Shown here: positions 8,524-16,766 of the stretch, piece by piece | How the letters are laid out: each line of letters begins with the position of its first letter | How positions within the stretch are numbered: position 1 is the stretch's first letter | IMG/VR virus record: IMGVR_UViG_3300021091_000091 | Span: 1 to 55,329 of that record | DNA: 55,329 nt | Source of the DNA: a virus | Strand: one strand, 5' to 3' | Made by a program: the position numbers and the translations under genes | Notes under the pieces: generated by a model | The model's input: the letters and a program-made list of their open reading frames with translations, nothing else | Told to the model about the DNA's origin: nothing | Database searches by the model: none

Positions 8524-9215
8524 TATTCGCTGGGTGGTTTTACTAAATCGTAATTTTTATCTTTTATTTTATCCCAAGCATCATTTCTCCATTTTATTGC
8601 TTGTTCTACTTCAGACTCATAAAATGTAATATCGGATAGTATTTCAGCTTTTAATTCGTCTACATCTTTTTCTAATACCCATTTTTCAAGTCTTCCATCT
8701 TCATGCACAAATTCGTATTCTTGCTTTGCATCTTTATAAGCCTGATGAAGTTGCTCTAAAATTTCTTTACCTCTTGAAATAATATTAGATAAAATTTTAT
8801 AATGTTCATATTCTTCCCACAAACCATCCAATCGTATCAAAGTTTCTTTTTTACCTAAACAAGTAGCACAATATCCGGTTTTAGATATAAGTTTTTTATC
8901 TGCTCTACTTAATTTAATAGTACTACAATTTGGAGATTGACAGGTATTTAATTTAGATAAGTAATCTCTTACTTCGGCCATTGTTTCGGTAAGTTCATTA
9001 ATTCTAACTTTTCCGTATTCAGTTTGTTCCCAAGTTTTTCCTTGCCCATCAGTCCAACGTTCACCTATATCTTTTTTTCTATTTGCTTCAGCTACTTTAT
9101 CTGAATTTGCCATAGATATTGAAATATCTTTTTCATATTCACTACCCTGCAATACCATATTTACCAACTTTCTACGAGTTGGATGCATATACTTTTTTTG
9201 GAATTCCTTTGACAT
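8523..9215 (-). CDS. Zinc-finger coiled-coil protein, small terminase (gp16) candidate
   Basis: 230 residues, immediately upstream of and coupled to the large terminase gene, which is the T4 position of gp16. A four-cysteine module (C-x4-C near residue 93-98, then C-x2-C near 118-121) is flanked by helices, and the C-terminal half is a long acidic coiled coil. T4 gp16 is a ring-forming coiled-coil DNA-recognition protein of 164 residues; the zinc module would be an addition. I recognise the sequence type (opening KKYMHPTRRKLVNMVL) as conserved beside gp17 in related phages. The gp16 assignment is from position and shape only. Confidence 0.5.
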   Translation of the reverse strand: MSKEFQKKYMHPTRRKLVNMVLQGSEYEKDISISMANSDKVAEANRKKDIGERWTDGQGKTWEQTEYGKVRINELTETMAEVRDYLSKLNTCQSPNCSTIKLSRADKKLISKTGYCATCLGKKETLIRLDGLWEEYEHYKILSNIISRGKEILEQLHQAYKDAKQEYEFVHEDGRLEKWVLEKDVDELKAEILSDITFYESEVEQAIKWRNDAWDKIKDKNYDLVKPPSE

Positions 9216-9222
9216 ATTAATA

Positions 9223-9253
9223 GAAATATATTTGTATATATAAGTATATCAAA
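9223..9253 (-). promoter_or_regulatory. Host-type promoter candidate (TTTG-N19-TATATTTC)
   Basis: On the minus strand TTTG (9253-9250), 19 bases, then TATATTTC (9230-9223), close to the Bacteroidota consensus TTTG/TANNTTTG, 7 bases before the start at 9215. The spacer also contains ATACTTAT, one mismatch from the late-type octamer. Confidence 0.45.
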
Positions 9254-9266
9254 ATTAAATAAATCA

Positions 9267-11801
9267 TTATTTTTCGAAGAAGATACCTAAAATCTGATTT
9301 AGCGGTGCAAATGCACCTGTCAGTTTATAAGTGTTTCCACCATATACAAATACAATACCCTCATTTGGTACAATCTTATCAAATCCGCCTAAAGCATTTA
9401 ATCTCTGCAATTCTAATTTAAGTTTTTGTACTTGCTTAGGGTCACCACTTGCTTTTACCTGTTGTATAGTAGATTCCAATCTACTAACCATTTGTCTTTT
9501 TGCAGCTTTTGGATTTGCTGTAAGAACTGAACTCATAAACGAAAGAACTTCTGCCCCAACCCCTAAAAATATTTCTTCAAACTTCATTAGATTTTGTTTT
9601 GATATTTTTTGCTGGTCTTGCTTATCAGTCTGCTCAGCCCAAGCTTTTAATTTAACATCTTGAATTGTATTAATACGGAATGATTTATCACCAAAAGCCC
9701 ATCTTTTAACTAATCCTATTTTTTCTTGTGTGTCTAATTTTTTTGCACTTTTTTCTACAAATTTTGTCCACCAAGCTTGATGATAATCCGCAACACCATC
9801 CGAATCTACTAAATTAAATTCAGACTGTAATTTAGAAATCATTGAAATATATTTTCCTTGTAACTTAGAAAGTTTTTCTGATTTTGGGAGTTTTTGCATT
9901 GGTGGTCCTTGTATTGTGTACTTAGATTGAACATGTCCATTTACCTGTTTAATCATACCAGCCAATATTTTAGCGGCTTGTTGATTTTCTCCAATTATAT
10001 TTCCTTCTTTATCATATTCAAATGTTCCGTGAAATACTAGCAAAGGTTGTCCATAAGGAATTACGTTTACGGATGTTGGGTAAATTACTTCTAAGTTCAT
10101 AAAACAACTACCACCTTTGAATATCATTTTACGTTGTGGCTCTGATAAGGCTGATATTGCTTTTGATAAATCCGTCATTGCGAAATTATATGCATCTGTC
10201 AATCCACCCCTTCCTCCAAACTTTTGTGCAACTTGCCCAATAGTCATTGCACCTTCACCTTTATTTTTGAGATGCGATTTATTTCTTGCAGCAACTAATC
10301 TGCCATTTACCCAACTAATCGCCAATGCCTGTCCATCAGTTTTTTCTCTTGCTAATTCTAAATCACCATTTAAAGCTCTTACTACAATTTGTTTAAGGTC
10401 ACCAAATGTTAATCCCATTTCAATATCAAATGGGTGTGCCATATGACCGTATGCACCACCTTCTAATAAAAGAGATTCATCAATAGGTTCATATTTTTCA
10501 CTATCTTCTTTATCTAATTTGGATTTTAATTTCTTTACATCTTTTGGATTTGGTGCTCCATTAATATATCCATTCGGTAAACTTAAACCAACACCGGCTC
10601 CACCTGGCAATCCCATTTCATCCAACAAAGATTGTTCAAGTTCATCAATAATTTCGTTTATTTCTTCTTTTGATATTATTGTAGGTTTTTGATTTTTAGG
10701 TAGTTCCCAAAATCTTTTAGGTTTTTCTAAAGGAGTTTCTCTTTTCACTTCTTGCCAATCTTCTACGGTATGGGGGTCATCAGCTGGGTTAAGGGTACTT
10801 TGTAAAACATTTTGTACCTTATAATATGCTTTTCTAAATTGAGTTTCAGTATCTTTTGATTTACCCTTACCTCTCATAGCATCTGCTTTTGGTATAGCCA
10901 ATTGTGTATATCCACCTTGTTTATACCAATTTTCAGGTCTATTTTTGCCAAGTATTCTTTTTTGCCCATCAGCAACAAATGATGTGTCCGGTTCTTCACC
11001 GGCTGTAAAACCTGGTCCCGATACTTCATTTAATTTATCTTTTTTTGGAATTCTAAATGTTACGGCTTTTTTACCATTAATTGTTGGCATTCCATATTCA
11101 TCTTTGCTAATAGATTTTACAACAACTTTTTTGTTCTTAAATCTTCCCATTAATATAGTATCACCAACTTTCACATTCAATTTAATTTCTTCATTAATAA
11201 AATCTTTGAGAGTTTTAAGTTTAAGCGTTATTAATTTAAATACCTTTTCATCAAACTTAGGATAAGCTTTTAAAAATCCTTTTTTTCTTTCAGCTTCAGA
11301 ACCCGCACTTAACCAATAACGAACATCAGTACCACTAATAGGATTTGGTTGTGCTGGGGATGCGTACACATAACCTCGTTCTAAATAAGGTTCGATAACT
11401 TTTCCTTTATATTGTACAAAATATTTTCCGCCTAAACGGTCTTCATCTTTTTCTCCAACTACAGTAATAAAACCAGTAGTATCTTCATCAAATTTATTTA
11501 ATATTTCTTCTGGCGCATAAGGGTTTCTAACATTAACAATTTTGTTTGGTGAAATACCAAACATTTTTGTCATAATTACTTTTTTTTCGTTAAAATTAAA
11601 TGGAGATTTTTTTGAATCGGTTATATTTGATGTTCCAATATAAACGTTATCTTTCCCAAACTTTTTGATTAAGTGTTCAAAAGTTGCGTAGTGACCCTTA
11701 TGAAATGGTTGAAAGCGGCCCGAATAGACAACAACCACTTTATCTATCTTTGCCGCTTCTTCCAATATTGTTTCAACTAAATATTTTGTTAATCCCTTCA
11801 T
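9267..11801 (-). CDS. Tagged NMN-adenylyltransferase-like / nucleic-acid-ligase-like fusion
   Basis: 844 residues. Start MKGLTKYLVETILEE-A is a long form of the capsid-targeting-like tag. Residues 20-190 are a nucleotidyltransferase of the NMN adenylyltransferase/cytidylyltransferase type: GRFQPFHKGH at 28-37 and an ISGTDVR motif near 155-161. A second tag-like segment LKTLKDFINE-E (about 196-205) leads to a small SH3-like stretch (210-250). Further cleavage-type motifs are LNE-V (257-260) and LLLE-G (445-449). Residues 450-844 look like the ligase superfamily: KTDG at 487-490 (motif I lysine), R506, MNLEVIYP (motif III), EGIVF (motif IV) and a reduced YKL (motif V). Substrate unknown; DNA nick or RNA ligation possible. 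An ATATTTAT element precedes it. The processing idea is inference. Confidence 0.7.
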   Translation of the reverse strand: MKGLTKYLVETILEEAAKIDKVVVVYSGRFQPFHKGHYATFEHLIKKFGKDNVYIGTSNITDSKKSPFNFNEKKVIMTKMFGISPNKIVNVRNPYAPEEILNKFDEDTTGFITVVGEKDEDRLGGKYFVQYKGKVIEPYLERGYVYASPAQPNPISGTDVRYWLSAGSEAERKKGFLKAYPKFDEKVFKLITLKLKTLKDFINEEIKLNVKVGDTILMGRFKNKKVVVKSISKDEYGMPTINGKKAVTFRIPKKDKLNEVSGPGFTAGEEPDTSFVADGQKRILGKNRPENWYKQGGYTQLAIPKADAMRGKGKSKDTETQFRKAYYKVQNVLQSTLNPADDPHTVEDWQEVKRETPLEKPKRFWELPKNQKPTIISKEEINEIIDELEQSLLDEMGLPGGAGVGLSLPNGYINGAPNPKDVKKLKSKLDKEDSEKYEPIDESLLLEGGAYGHMAHPFDIEMGLTFGDLKQIVVRALNGDLELAREKTDGQALAISWVNGRLVAARNKSHLKNKGEGAMTIGQVAQKFGGRGGLTDAYNFAMTDLSKAISALSEPQRKMIFKGGSCFMNLEVIYPTSVNVIPYGQPLLVFHGTFEYDKEGNIIGENQQAAKILAGMIKQVNGHVQSKYTIQGPPMQKLPKSEKLSKLQGKYISMISKLQSEFNLVDSDGVADYHQAWWTKFVEKSAKKLDTQEKIGLVKRWAFGDKSFRINTIQDVKLKAWAEQTDKQDQQKISKQNLMKFEEIFLGVGAEVLSFMSSVLTANPKAAKRQMVSRLESTIQQVKASGDPKQVQKLKLELQRLNALGGFDKIVPNEGIVFVYGGNTYKLTGAFAPLNQILGIFFEK

Positions 11802-11813
11802 ATAGTTTGTTAC

Positions 11814-11827
11814 TATATAAATATTTA
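11814..11827 (-). promoter_or_regulatory. ATATTTAT element (candidate late promoter)
   Basis: TAAATATTTATATA on the minus strand; the octamer ends 15 bases before the start at 11801. It gives the tagged ligase fusion a late-type signal instead of a host-type one. Confidence 0.5.
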
Positions 11828-11830
11828 GGA

Positions 11831-12241
11831 TTACTCTTTTACAACTTTCATACCATTACTTCCATTAGGTATTTTTTGTTGAGCTTGTTGTCTTTGTTGT
11901 TCAGCTAATTGTTTTCTAGTTGGTGCTCCAGGCTGATATTGAACTGTGCCATCCTGTAAATTGATTCTACTTTGTGGGTATTTATCATCTAAAGCATCAA
12001 TTAAATCTCTGAGTTGAGAATTCAATGCTTTGAACTCATCCTCAGCTTTTTCTAAAAAATCATCCATTCTAACTACTTCTTCATTGATTTCTTTTTTACG
12101 AATGTAAATTTGACCGAATTCAGAAATGAGTCCAGAAATTTGTTGATTTAAATCATTTATTGATTTTAGAGTTTCTTCATCAATTTTTGCGATTTCTACT
12201 GTAATTTGTTGAGATTGTGGTATATTATCTAAACCTGCCAT
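11831..12241 (-). CDS. Coiled-coil protein, paralogue of 16767-17024
   Basis: 136 residues: a long coiled coil (about 20-95), then KYPQSRINLQDGTVQYQ, then a Q-rich tail. The gene at 16767-17024 has the same plan, with FGQI/LGQV in the coil and KYPxxxxxLQ(D/E)GTV at its end, so the two are paralogues. They flank the glycosylation cassette on both sides. Similar KYP...GT endings occur in short coiled-coil proteins of T4-like phages whose role I do not know. A small virion or chaperone-like protein is possible. Confidence 0.65.
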   Translation of the reverse strand: MAGLDNIPQSQQITVEIAKIDEETLKSINDLNQQISGLISEFGQIYIRKKEINEEVVRMDDFLEKAEDEFKALNSQLRDLIDALDDKYPQSRINLQDGTVQYQPGAPTRKQLAEQQRQQAQQKIPNGSNGMKVVKE

Positions 12242-12272
12242 AAATTATTATTTTTAATTGTTTGTATATAAT

Positions 12273-12282
12273 TATATAAATT
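12273..12282 (-). promoter_or_regulatory. Variant late-type element (AATTTATATA)
   Basis: One mismatch from ATATTTAT in the 42-base gap after the sugar-kinase stop, 31 bases before the start at 12241. Weaker than the exact copies. Confidence 0.3.
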
Positions 12283-12283
12283 T

Positions 12284-13030
12284 TTAATTTTCAAACACAG
12301 AAACACCTTTTTTTTGTACAACTTCTTTTGCGCAAAAGTTTGCCCAATTGATTGATTCTATTATATTTTTTGTTTCTAAGTATTTTGCAACAAATCCTGC
12401 TACAAAGGTATCACCGGCCCCACTTACATCTGCATTTTTAACCTTTTCAGTTTTTATAATTTTTCCTTTGTAAGCGGCACCACTACCATCTAAAGTTGTA
12501 ATTATTTTATCTTCCAACCATTTAGATTCTGATATTATATCATAATTATTTTGTGCTTCAAATCGGTTAAGTTTAATAAAGGTTATATCCTTACACCAAT
12601 CGCCTAAACGTTTTTTTGTATCTAATATTATTAAATTATGTAATCTAGAAATTTGTTGTATATCTTCTTCATTAAGAAACCCTTTACAATAATCTGATAT
12701 TATAATTGCATCATATTGTATGAAATCAGGTAAATCGTAAATATCAATTCGTTGAGTGCTATCATTTTCATCAACACGCAAATAAAGTTCATTTGTATCA
12801 TTATTTACATAACGAGTTTTTGTAATATTTCCTTTATCAGAAAAAATATCAACATTTAATCCCATAGCTGATAAATTATTTGCTACATTTCCAGCCATAC
12901 CATCTCCATAAATCTGTTTGAGTGGATTGAATACCGGCCCATTTCCTTCAGGAGATTTTCTTTTAGAAATTCCGTAGATGAAAATATCAGTGCATTGTTC
13001 TCCTATTACCAATATTTTATTTTTTTTCAT
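12284..13030 (-). CDS. hldA: HldE-type heptose 7-phosphate kinase (PfkB family)
   Basis: 248 residues, matching the kinase half of HldE, which makes heptose 1,7-bisphosphate in ADP-heptose synthesis. Evidence: an early VIGEQCTDIF strand, KSPEGNGPVF in place of the ISPEAPVPV substrate loop, GDGMAGNVANNLSAMG in place of PGGAANVA, TKTRYV with ELYLRVD (as in TKLRVL...LIRLD), and the PfkB end motif SGAGDTFVAG with the catalytic aspartate. It is about 70 residues shorter than the usual domain. It overlaps the next gene upstream by 14 bases, so the kinase and the adenylyltransferase are split but coupled. GmhA and GmhB are not in the window, so the substrate and the intermediate phosphatase would come from host or elsewhere. 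Confidence 0.8.
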   Translation of the reverse strand: MKKNKILVIGEQCTDIFIYGISKRKSPEGNGPVFNPLKQIYGDGMAGNVANNLSAMGLNVDIFSDKGNITKTRYVNNDTNELYLRVDENDSTQRIDIYDLPDFIQYDAIIISDYCKGFLNEEDIQQISRLHNLIILDTKKRLGDWCKDITFIKLNRFEAQNNYDIISESKWLEDKIITTLDGSGAAYKGKIIKTEKVKNADVSGAGDTFVAGFVAKYLETKNIIESINWANFCAKEVVQKKGVSVFEN

Positions 13031-13409
13031 TTTTTAATATTTTTGATGTGCTCAACTCTTTTATTTTTTGAAAAAATTCAACTTTTGGTATGTATTCTAT
13101 TCCTATTATTTCGTGATATTCGTAATCATCACCTATAACCATAATATCGGGTTCCCATTCTCTAATTCTATCTATTAATTCTTGATTTGTACTAAATGTT
13201 ACAACCGAATCTACATACCGAATAGATTTCATAAAATGTATTCTATCAGCTATACAATTAAAAGGTCTATCCTTGCCTTTTTTATCTTTTACTCTTTCAT
13301 CTGTATCTAATCCAACTCTGACTATACCCAAATTAGAAGCATGTTCTAATAAAAGAATATGGCCGATATGTAGAATATCAAAAGTACCATTTACCCAAAT
13401 TTTTTTCAT
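13017..13409 (-). CDS. rfaE2: HldE-type heptose 1-phosphate adenylyltransferase
   Basis: 130 residues, matching the C-terminal domain of HldE, which joins ATP and D-glycero-beta-D-manno-heptose 1-phosphate to form ADP-heptose. It shows NGTFDILHIGHILLLEHA (the HxGH nucleotide-binding motif), DTDERVKDKKGKDRPFN (compare NSDASTKRLKGDSRPVN), and VIGDDYEYHEIIG (compare VKGGDYKPEEIAG). Glycerol-3-phosphate cytidylyltransferase is a related alternative, but the KGKDRPFN and GDDY segments and the adjacent kinase favour the heptose enzyme. Its start overlaps the heptosyltransferase stop (TAATG), giving a coupled operon. Confidence 0.82.
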   Translation of the reverse strand: MKKIWVNGTFDILHIGHILLLEHASNLGIVRVGLDTDERVKDKKGKDRPFNCIADRIHFMKSIRYVDSVVTFSTNQELIDRIREWEPDIMVIGDDYEYHEIIGIEYIPKVEFFQKIKELSTSKILKNEKK

Positions 13410-14566
13410 TATAAAAACTTTTCTAATTCTTTTATTACCATTTCAGATGTTATTGATTTAGTACACTCAAATTGTCTATCAGTTCCTTTGTGGTCTGGAC
13501 ACCAATTCCAATCACCGGCATCCAAACGTAATCTATTAAAACATCCTTCACATTTACCCTTCGGTGCTCCAATACGAATACAATTCTCCATTTCAGCCCA
13601 TTTATAGGAAAATCCACTTATTAAAACTGTTGGTACATCTAATGCCCAACTTAACCAACTTAATCCACTACCAATACCAATGAATGCTTTTGATTTTAGC
13701 ATTTCATCCATAACCAATTCTATTGGACCGTTTGGATGTTGTACTATATTAGATGGTAATTGATTACCCATATAATTTTCACCTTCTTTAGATAGTAATT
13801 TTACTATATATCCCTTATTATTTAGCCAATCAACTACATCTTGCCATCCCGTTTGGTTATTCCAAAACTTAGATTGTGCCGTACCGTGAATACCAATACA
13901 CACCTGTTTATATCCTAATTCTATATTTGGATTTCTTTGTTTTATTTTTGGTTTTATTTCTTTAAATCGTAATCCCAAAATATCAGAACACATTTTTTGC
14001 ATTGTCTGGCATTTAGGGTCTATTGGATTTTTGTAAATATTAATTGTGTTATCTTCATTGTAGAATAACCCAATTGAATACATAGCATATAAATTTTCAA
14101 CTACTATACCAGGACTTACAAATTCAATATTTGGATATCTTTCTTCAAATAATGAATTCATAAAAGTTGATACAATCATTTTTGCATTGTGAAGTTTTCC
14201 AAATTCTTCAACATATGGTAACCACGCCAAGCTATCACCCAAAGCTTTTGAATCTAATGCAACATAAACTCTTTTATCTTTTGCATCAAATAAATGCTGA
14301 TACCAAAGTTTGCCGTTTTCATATATTTCAATTTTCCAATCAACAAAATATTCTACATTACATCGTGTCCACATATTATTACTAATTTCAGAATTGTACA
14401 TTACAAATCCTGTTTTATTATTAATAAATTTTACTTGATACTTTGATGCTTTTGCCCCTTTAATTTCTACACTTGCTCCTTTAACAAAATGTACAAATAC
14501 TTTATTATCAATATTTGCTTTATTGTTTAAATTTTTTATTAAATTATTGTATATCATTAACTCCAA
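13409..14566 (-). CDS. TibC-like protein O-heptosyltransferase
   Basis: 385 residues, resembling the bacterial autotransporter heptosyltransferase family (TibC, Aah; strand-loop-strand O-heptosyltransferases), which move heptose from ADP-heptose onto Ser residues of surface adhesins. An N-terminal beta-rich domain (1-95) precedes the GT-B fold. ALDSKALGDSLAWLPYVEEF at 103-122 gives the LGD...LP motif with D111, the expected catalytic base. GIGSGLSWLSWAL and PTVLISGF match the donor-binding half. Near the end four cysteines (C339, C342, C356, C368) reproduce the metal-finger pattern known for TibC. It sits with ADP-heptose synthesis genes and close to a giant Ser/Thr-rich fibre, its most likely acceptor. 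Modification of the host surface is the main alternative. Confidence 0.8.
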   Translation of the reverse strand: MELMIYNNLIKNLNNKANIDNKVFVHFVKGASVEIKGAKASKYQVKFINNKTGFVMYNSEISNNMWTRCNVEYFVDWKIEIYENGKLWYQHLFDAKDKRVYVALDSKALGDSLAWLPYVEEFGKLHNAKMIVSTFMNSLFEERYPNIEFVSPGIVVENLYAMYSIGLFYNEDNTINIYKNPIDPKCQTMQKMCSDILGLRFKEIKPKIKQRNPNIELGYKQVCIGIHGTAQSKFWNNQTGWQDVVDWLNNKGYIVKLLSKEGENYMGNQLPSNIVQHPNGPIELVMDEMLKSKAFIGIGSGLSWLSWALDVPTVLISGFSYKWAEMENCIRIGAPKGKCEGCFNRLRLDAGDWNWCPDHKGTDRQFECTKSITSEMVIKELEKFL

Positions 14567-16728
14567 GTTTTAACTGTCAAATCTAAAAGTGAATATCCTT
14601 CTGCCTGTTTAGAATACATTTTGTTTGTTGTGTATCTTTTTTTAGGGTGATGGTAAAACACATGATTGTACCAAAGGTCACCAACATCCCAACCACAATC
14701 CTTAATTCTTTCCATCCACCACCCTTTAGTTCGATTTGGAATCAAATAACAATGTGCTAAATCCTGATGATGTCCTGTTAAAGAAAACAATTCATCAATT
14801 TTAGTTCTTTCTCTACATGGATTATTTGCGAATGATATAAAATATGCATCGTTTAACTCTGACATGAAGCATGCTTTGTTTACAACATCAACGAATTCTT
14901 CTAATCCAGAGTAAATAAAAGCATCTGCTTCAAATATTAGTGTATAATCAAAATTTTCTTCATCAATTGTTTCTAATGCATTTCTATGAGCTAAATAACA
15001 ACCATAATGTCTACCAGTCATCCAACCCAATCCAGCACCAGGATATAATTCACCTGGTTTATTATCTTTACTAATATGTTCGGGTCTTCTACAATTTTCA
15101 GCAGGCGGTATTCCTTCATAAACTTTATTTACAATTGGTTCATATACCATACCATATCTTTCTAATTGTTGTAGAGATTCTATTGAAACTCTTTCTCTCA
15201 TATCATCAGGCCTAGTAAGCATATGTTTAATCTGAATACGAGGTTTTTTTCTAACAAATGAACGAAATCCTTGATAAAACTGCCCATAAAAGTATTCATT
15301 TGCTGCTCGTGTAACTCCATCAAAAACACCATAATCATCCCCACTAATTATTCCTGCAGGTTTTACTTTATTATACCAAACATTTAAATCATCTATCAAT
15401 GCTTCATAAGAATGGCCAGCATCAATCATTATAAAATCAATACTACTATTTGAAAAATTATTTGCAGCATTTTTAGATGTATCTTTTATTGTATTTATTT
15501 TTCCGTAATTATTTGATTGTACTGTATTATCAACAAATTCATAAAAAATATCTCCATTAAAAGAATTTACAATATTTTGATGCAGTTCTTCATCATCAGT
15601 TCCCTTCCAAGTATCTATTGAAGTAAAATTAATTTCTTTACCTGATTCTTTTATTTTTGATGCCAAATAATTTGTAGATTTTCCAAACCATGCACCAACC
15701 TCAACAAATGTTTCTCCACCAATAGCGCTATCAACAATAGTATTATATAATTCAGAGTATGCAAACCAACCAGGTATTTCATTAAATTCAGGTTGTAGCT
15801 TTTCTAAAATAATTCTTTTTGTAAGTTTTAAATCATCATCAATATAAGTTACTAATGAATTATTATCGTATGTATCTAAGTATGTATGTAACTTTCTAAA
15901 TAAGCAAGGAAGTTTATATGAAAGAGCTTCTTTAACTGATAATGGATTTAATTCTAATTTTGAAGAAAAATAAAAAAGGTCACATGCCTCATAAAATGTA
16001 TCAACATCATTTCTTTCTCCCCACACAATACAATTTTCAGGTTTGTATTGCATTAATGGTTTCCAATAACTTTCAAAGTTCATAGCTTGATTTCCAACAA
16101 AATGAAATTTAATTTTATATTTTTCTAATTGCCTTGCTATAGCAAATATTTCACCTTGATTTTTACCTTGAGAAAACAAACCAACATTAAGAACGTGCTT
16201 CCATGTTGAATCTAGTCCTAATTTTTCCTGTGCTTCTTTTTTATTAAATTGATATTCTTCTATTGGATATTCCCAAACTAAAGTTTCAATACCCAAATCT
16301 ACAAATCTCTGCCTGCTCCATTCCGAAACAAGAACATATCTATCTGGATGAAAAATTATATCCGATGGATTTGTTAATGAGCCATGCGTAGTACATACTA
16401 TAAAATATTTTCTATCTTTTGAAAATAATTTTTCTACAATATCAATAGGTAAATCAAATTCCGGTATTTCTTGAAAATGTATAATATCGGGATTAAAGAT
16501 TCTTATGAAATCAAAAATTTGTTTTTTGTTTTCCCCCAAAGTATGTACTGGTACTAATGATTTAATTCTATTTTTCTGAACTACAAATGCATCCCCACCA
16601 CTATTATTTATTTCAATTACTTCAATCTCAAAATCATTTAAAAAATGTTTAATTTGCTTGTAAGTATATTGAGGTTGGCCACCAGTAGAAAGATGTGGAC
16701 AGACATATAACAATCTTTTTTTATCCAT
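14557..16728 (-). CDS. Three-domain glycosyltransferase / methyltransferase / GT25-like enzyme
   Basis: 723 residues. Residues 1-310 are a GT-B glycosyltransferase (CPHLSTGGQPQ near the start, PDIIHFQE, HVLNVGLFSQGKNQ, and an acceptor/donor-side LELNPLSVKEAL motif). Residues about 313-505 are a class I SAM methyltransferase-like domain (TFVEVGAWFGKSTNYLA, then SIDTWKG and MIDAGHSYEAL). Residues about 510-723 resemble GT25 lipooligosaccharide transferases (LTRPDDMRERVSIE at the start, GCYLAHRNALE and LIFEADAF as the DxD-like site). First gene of the glycosylation operon, overlapping the heptosyltransferase start by 10 bases. It could extend and methylate a heptose-primed glycan. Sugars and acceptor are not readable from sequence. 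Confidence 0.75.
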   Translation of the reverse strand: MDKKRLLYVCPHLSTGGQPQYTYKQIKHFLNDFEIEVIEINNSGGDAFVVQKNRIKSLVPVHTLGENKKQIFDFIRIFNPDIIHFQEIPEFDLPIDIVEKLFSKDRKYFIVCTTHGSLTNPSDIIFHPDRYVLVSEWSRQRFVDLGIETLVWEYPIEEYQFNKKEAQEKLGLDSTWKHVLNVGLFSQGKNQGEIFAIARQLEKYKIKFHFVGNQAMNFESYWKPLMQYKPENCIVWGERNDVDTFYEACDLFYFSSKLELNPLSVKEALSYKLPCLFRKLHTYLDTYDNNSLVTYIDDDLKLTKRIILEKLQPEFNEIPGWFAYSELYNTIVDSAIGGETFVEVGAWFGKSTNYLASKIKESGKEINFTSIDTWKGTDDEELHQNIVNSFNGDIFYEFVDNTVQSNNYGKINTIKDTSKNAANNFSNSSIDFIMIDAGHSYEALIDDLNVWYNKVKPAGIISGDDYGVFDGVTRAANEYFYGQFYQGFRSFVRKKPRIQIKHMLTRPDDMRERVSIESLQQLERYGMVYEPIVNKVYEGIPPAENCRRPEHISKDNKPGELYPGAGLGWMTGRHYGCYLAHRNALETIDEENFDYTLIFEADAFIYSGLEEFVDVVNKACFMSELNDAYFISFANNPCRERTKIDELFSLTGHHQDLAHCYLIPNRTKGWWMERIKDCGWDVGDLWYNHVFYHHPKKRYTTNKMYSKQAEGYSLLDLTVKTWS

Positions 16729-16733
16729 AACTA

Positions 16734-16765
16734 CAAATATACGAAATTATTTTATACTTATCAAA
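16734..16765 (-). promoter_or_regulatory. Host-type promoter of the glycosylation operon
   Basis: On the minus strand TTTG (16765-16762), 20 bases, then TATATTTG (16741-16734): a full match to the Bacteroidota TTTG/TANNTTTG pattern with normal spacing. The -7 box ends five bases before the ATG at 16728, so transcription could start at or next to the start codon, giving a leaderless or nearly leaderless message. Confidence 0.65.
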
Positions 16766-16766
16766 T

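Noticed and set aside
13017-13409. Glycerol-3-phosphate cytidylyltransferase assignment
   Set aside because: KGKDRPFN and GDDYEYHEIIG fit the HldE domain better, and the coupled kinase is the partner expected for heptose.
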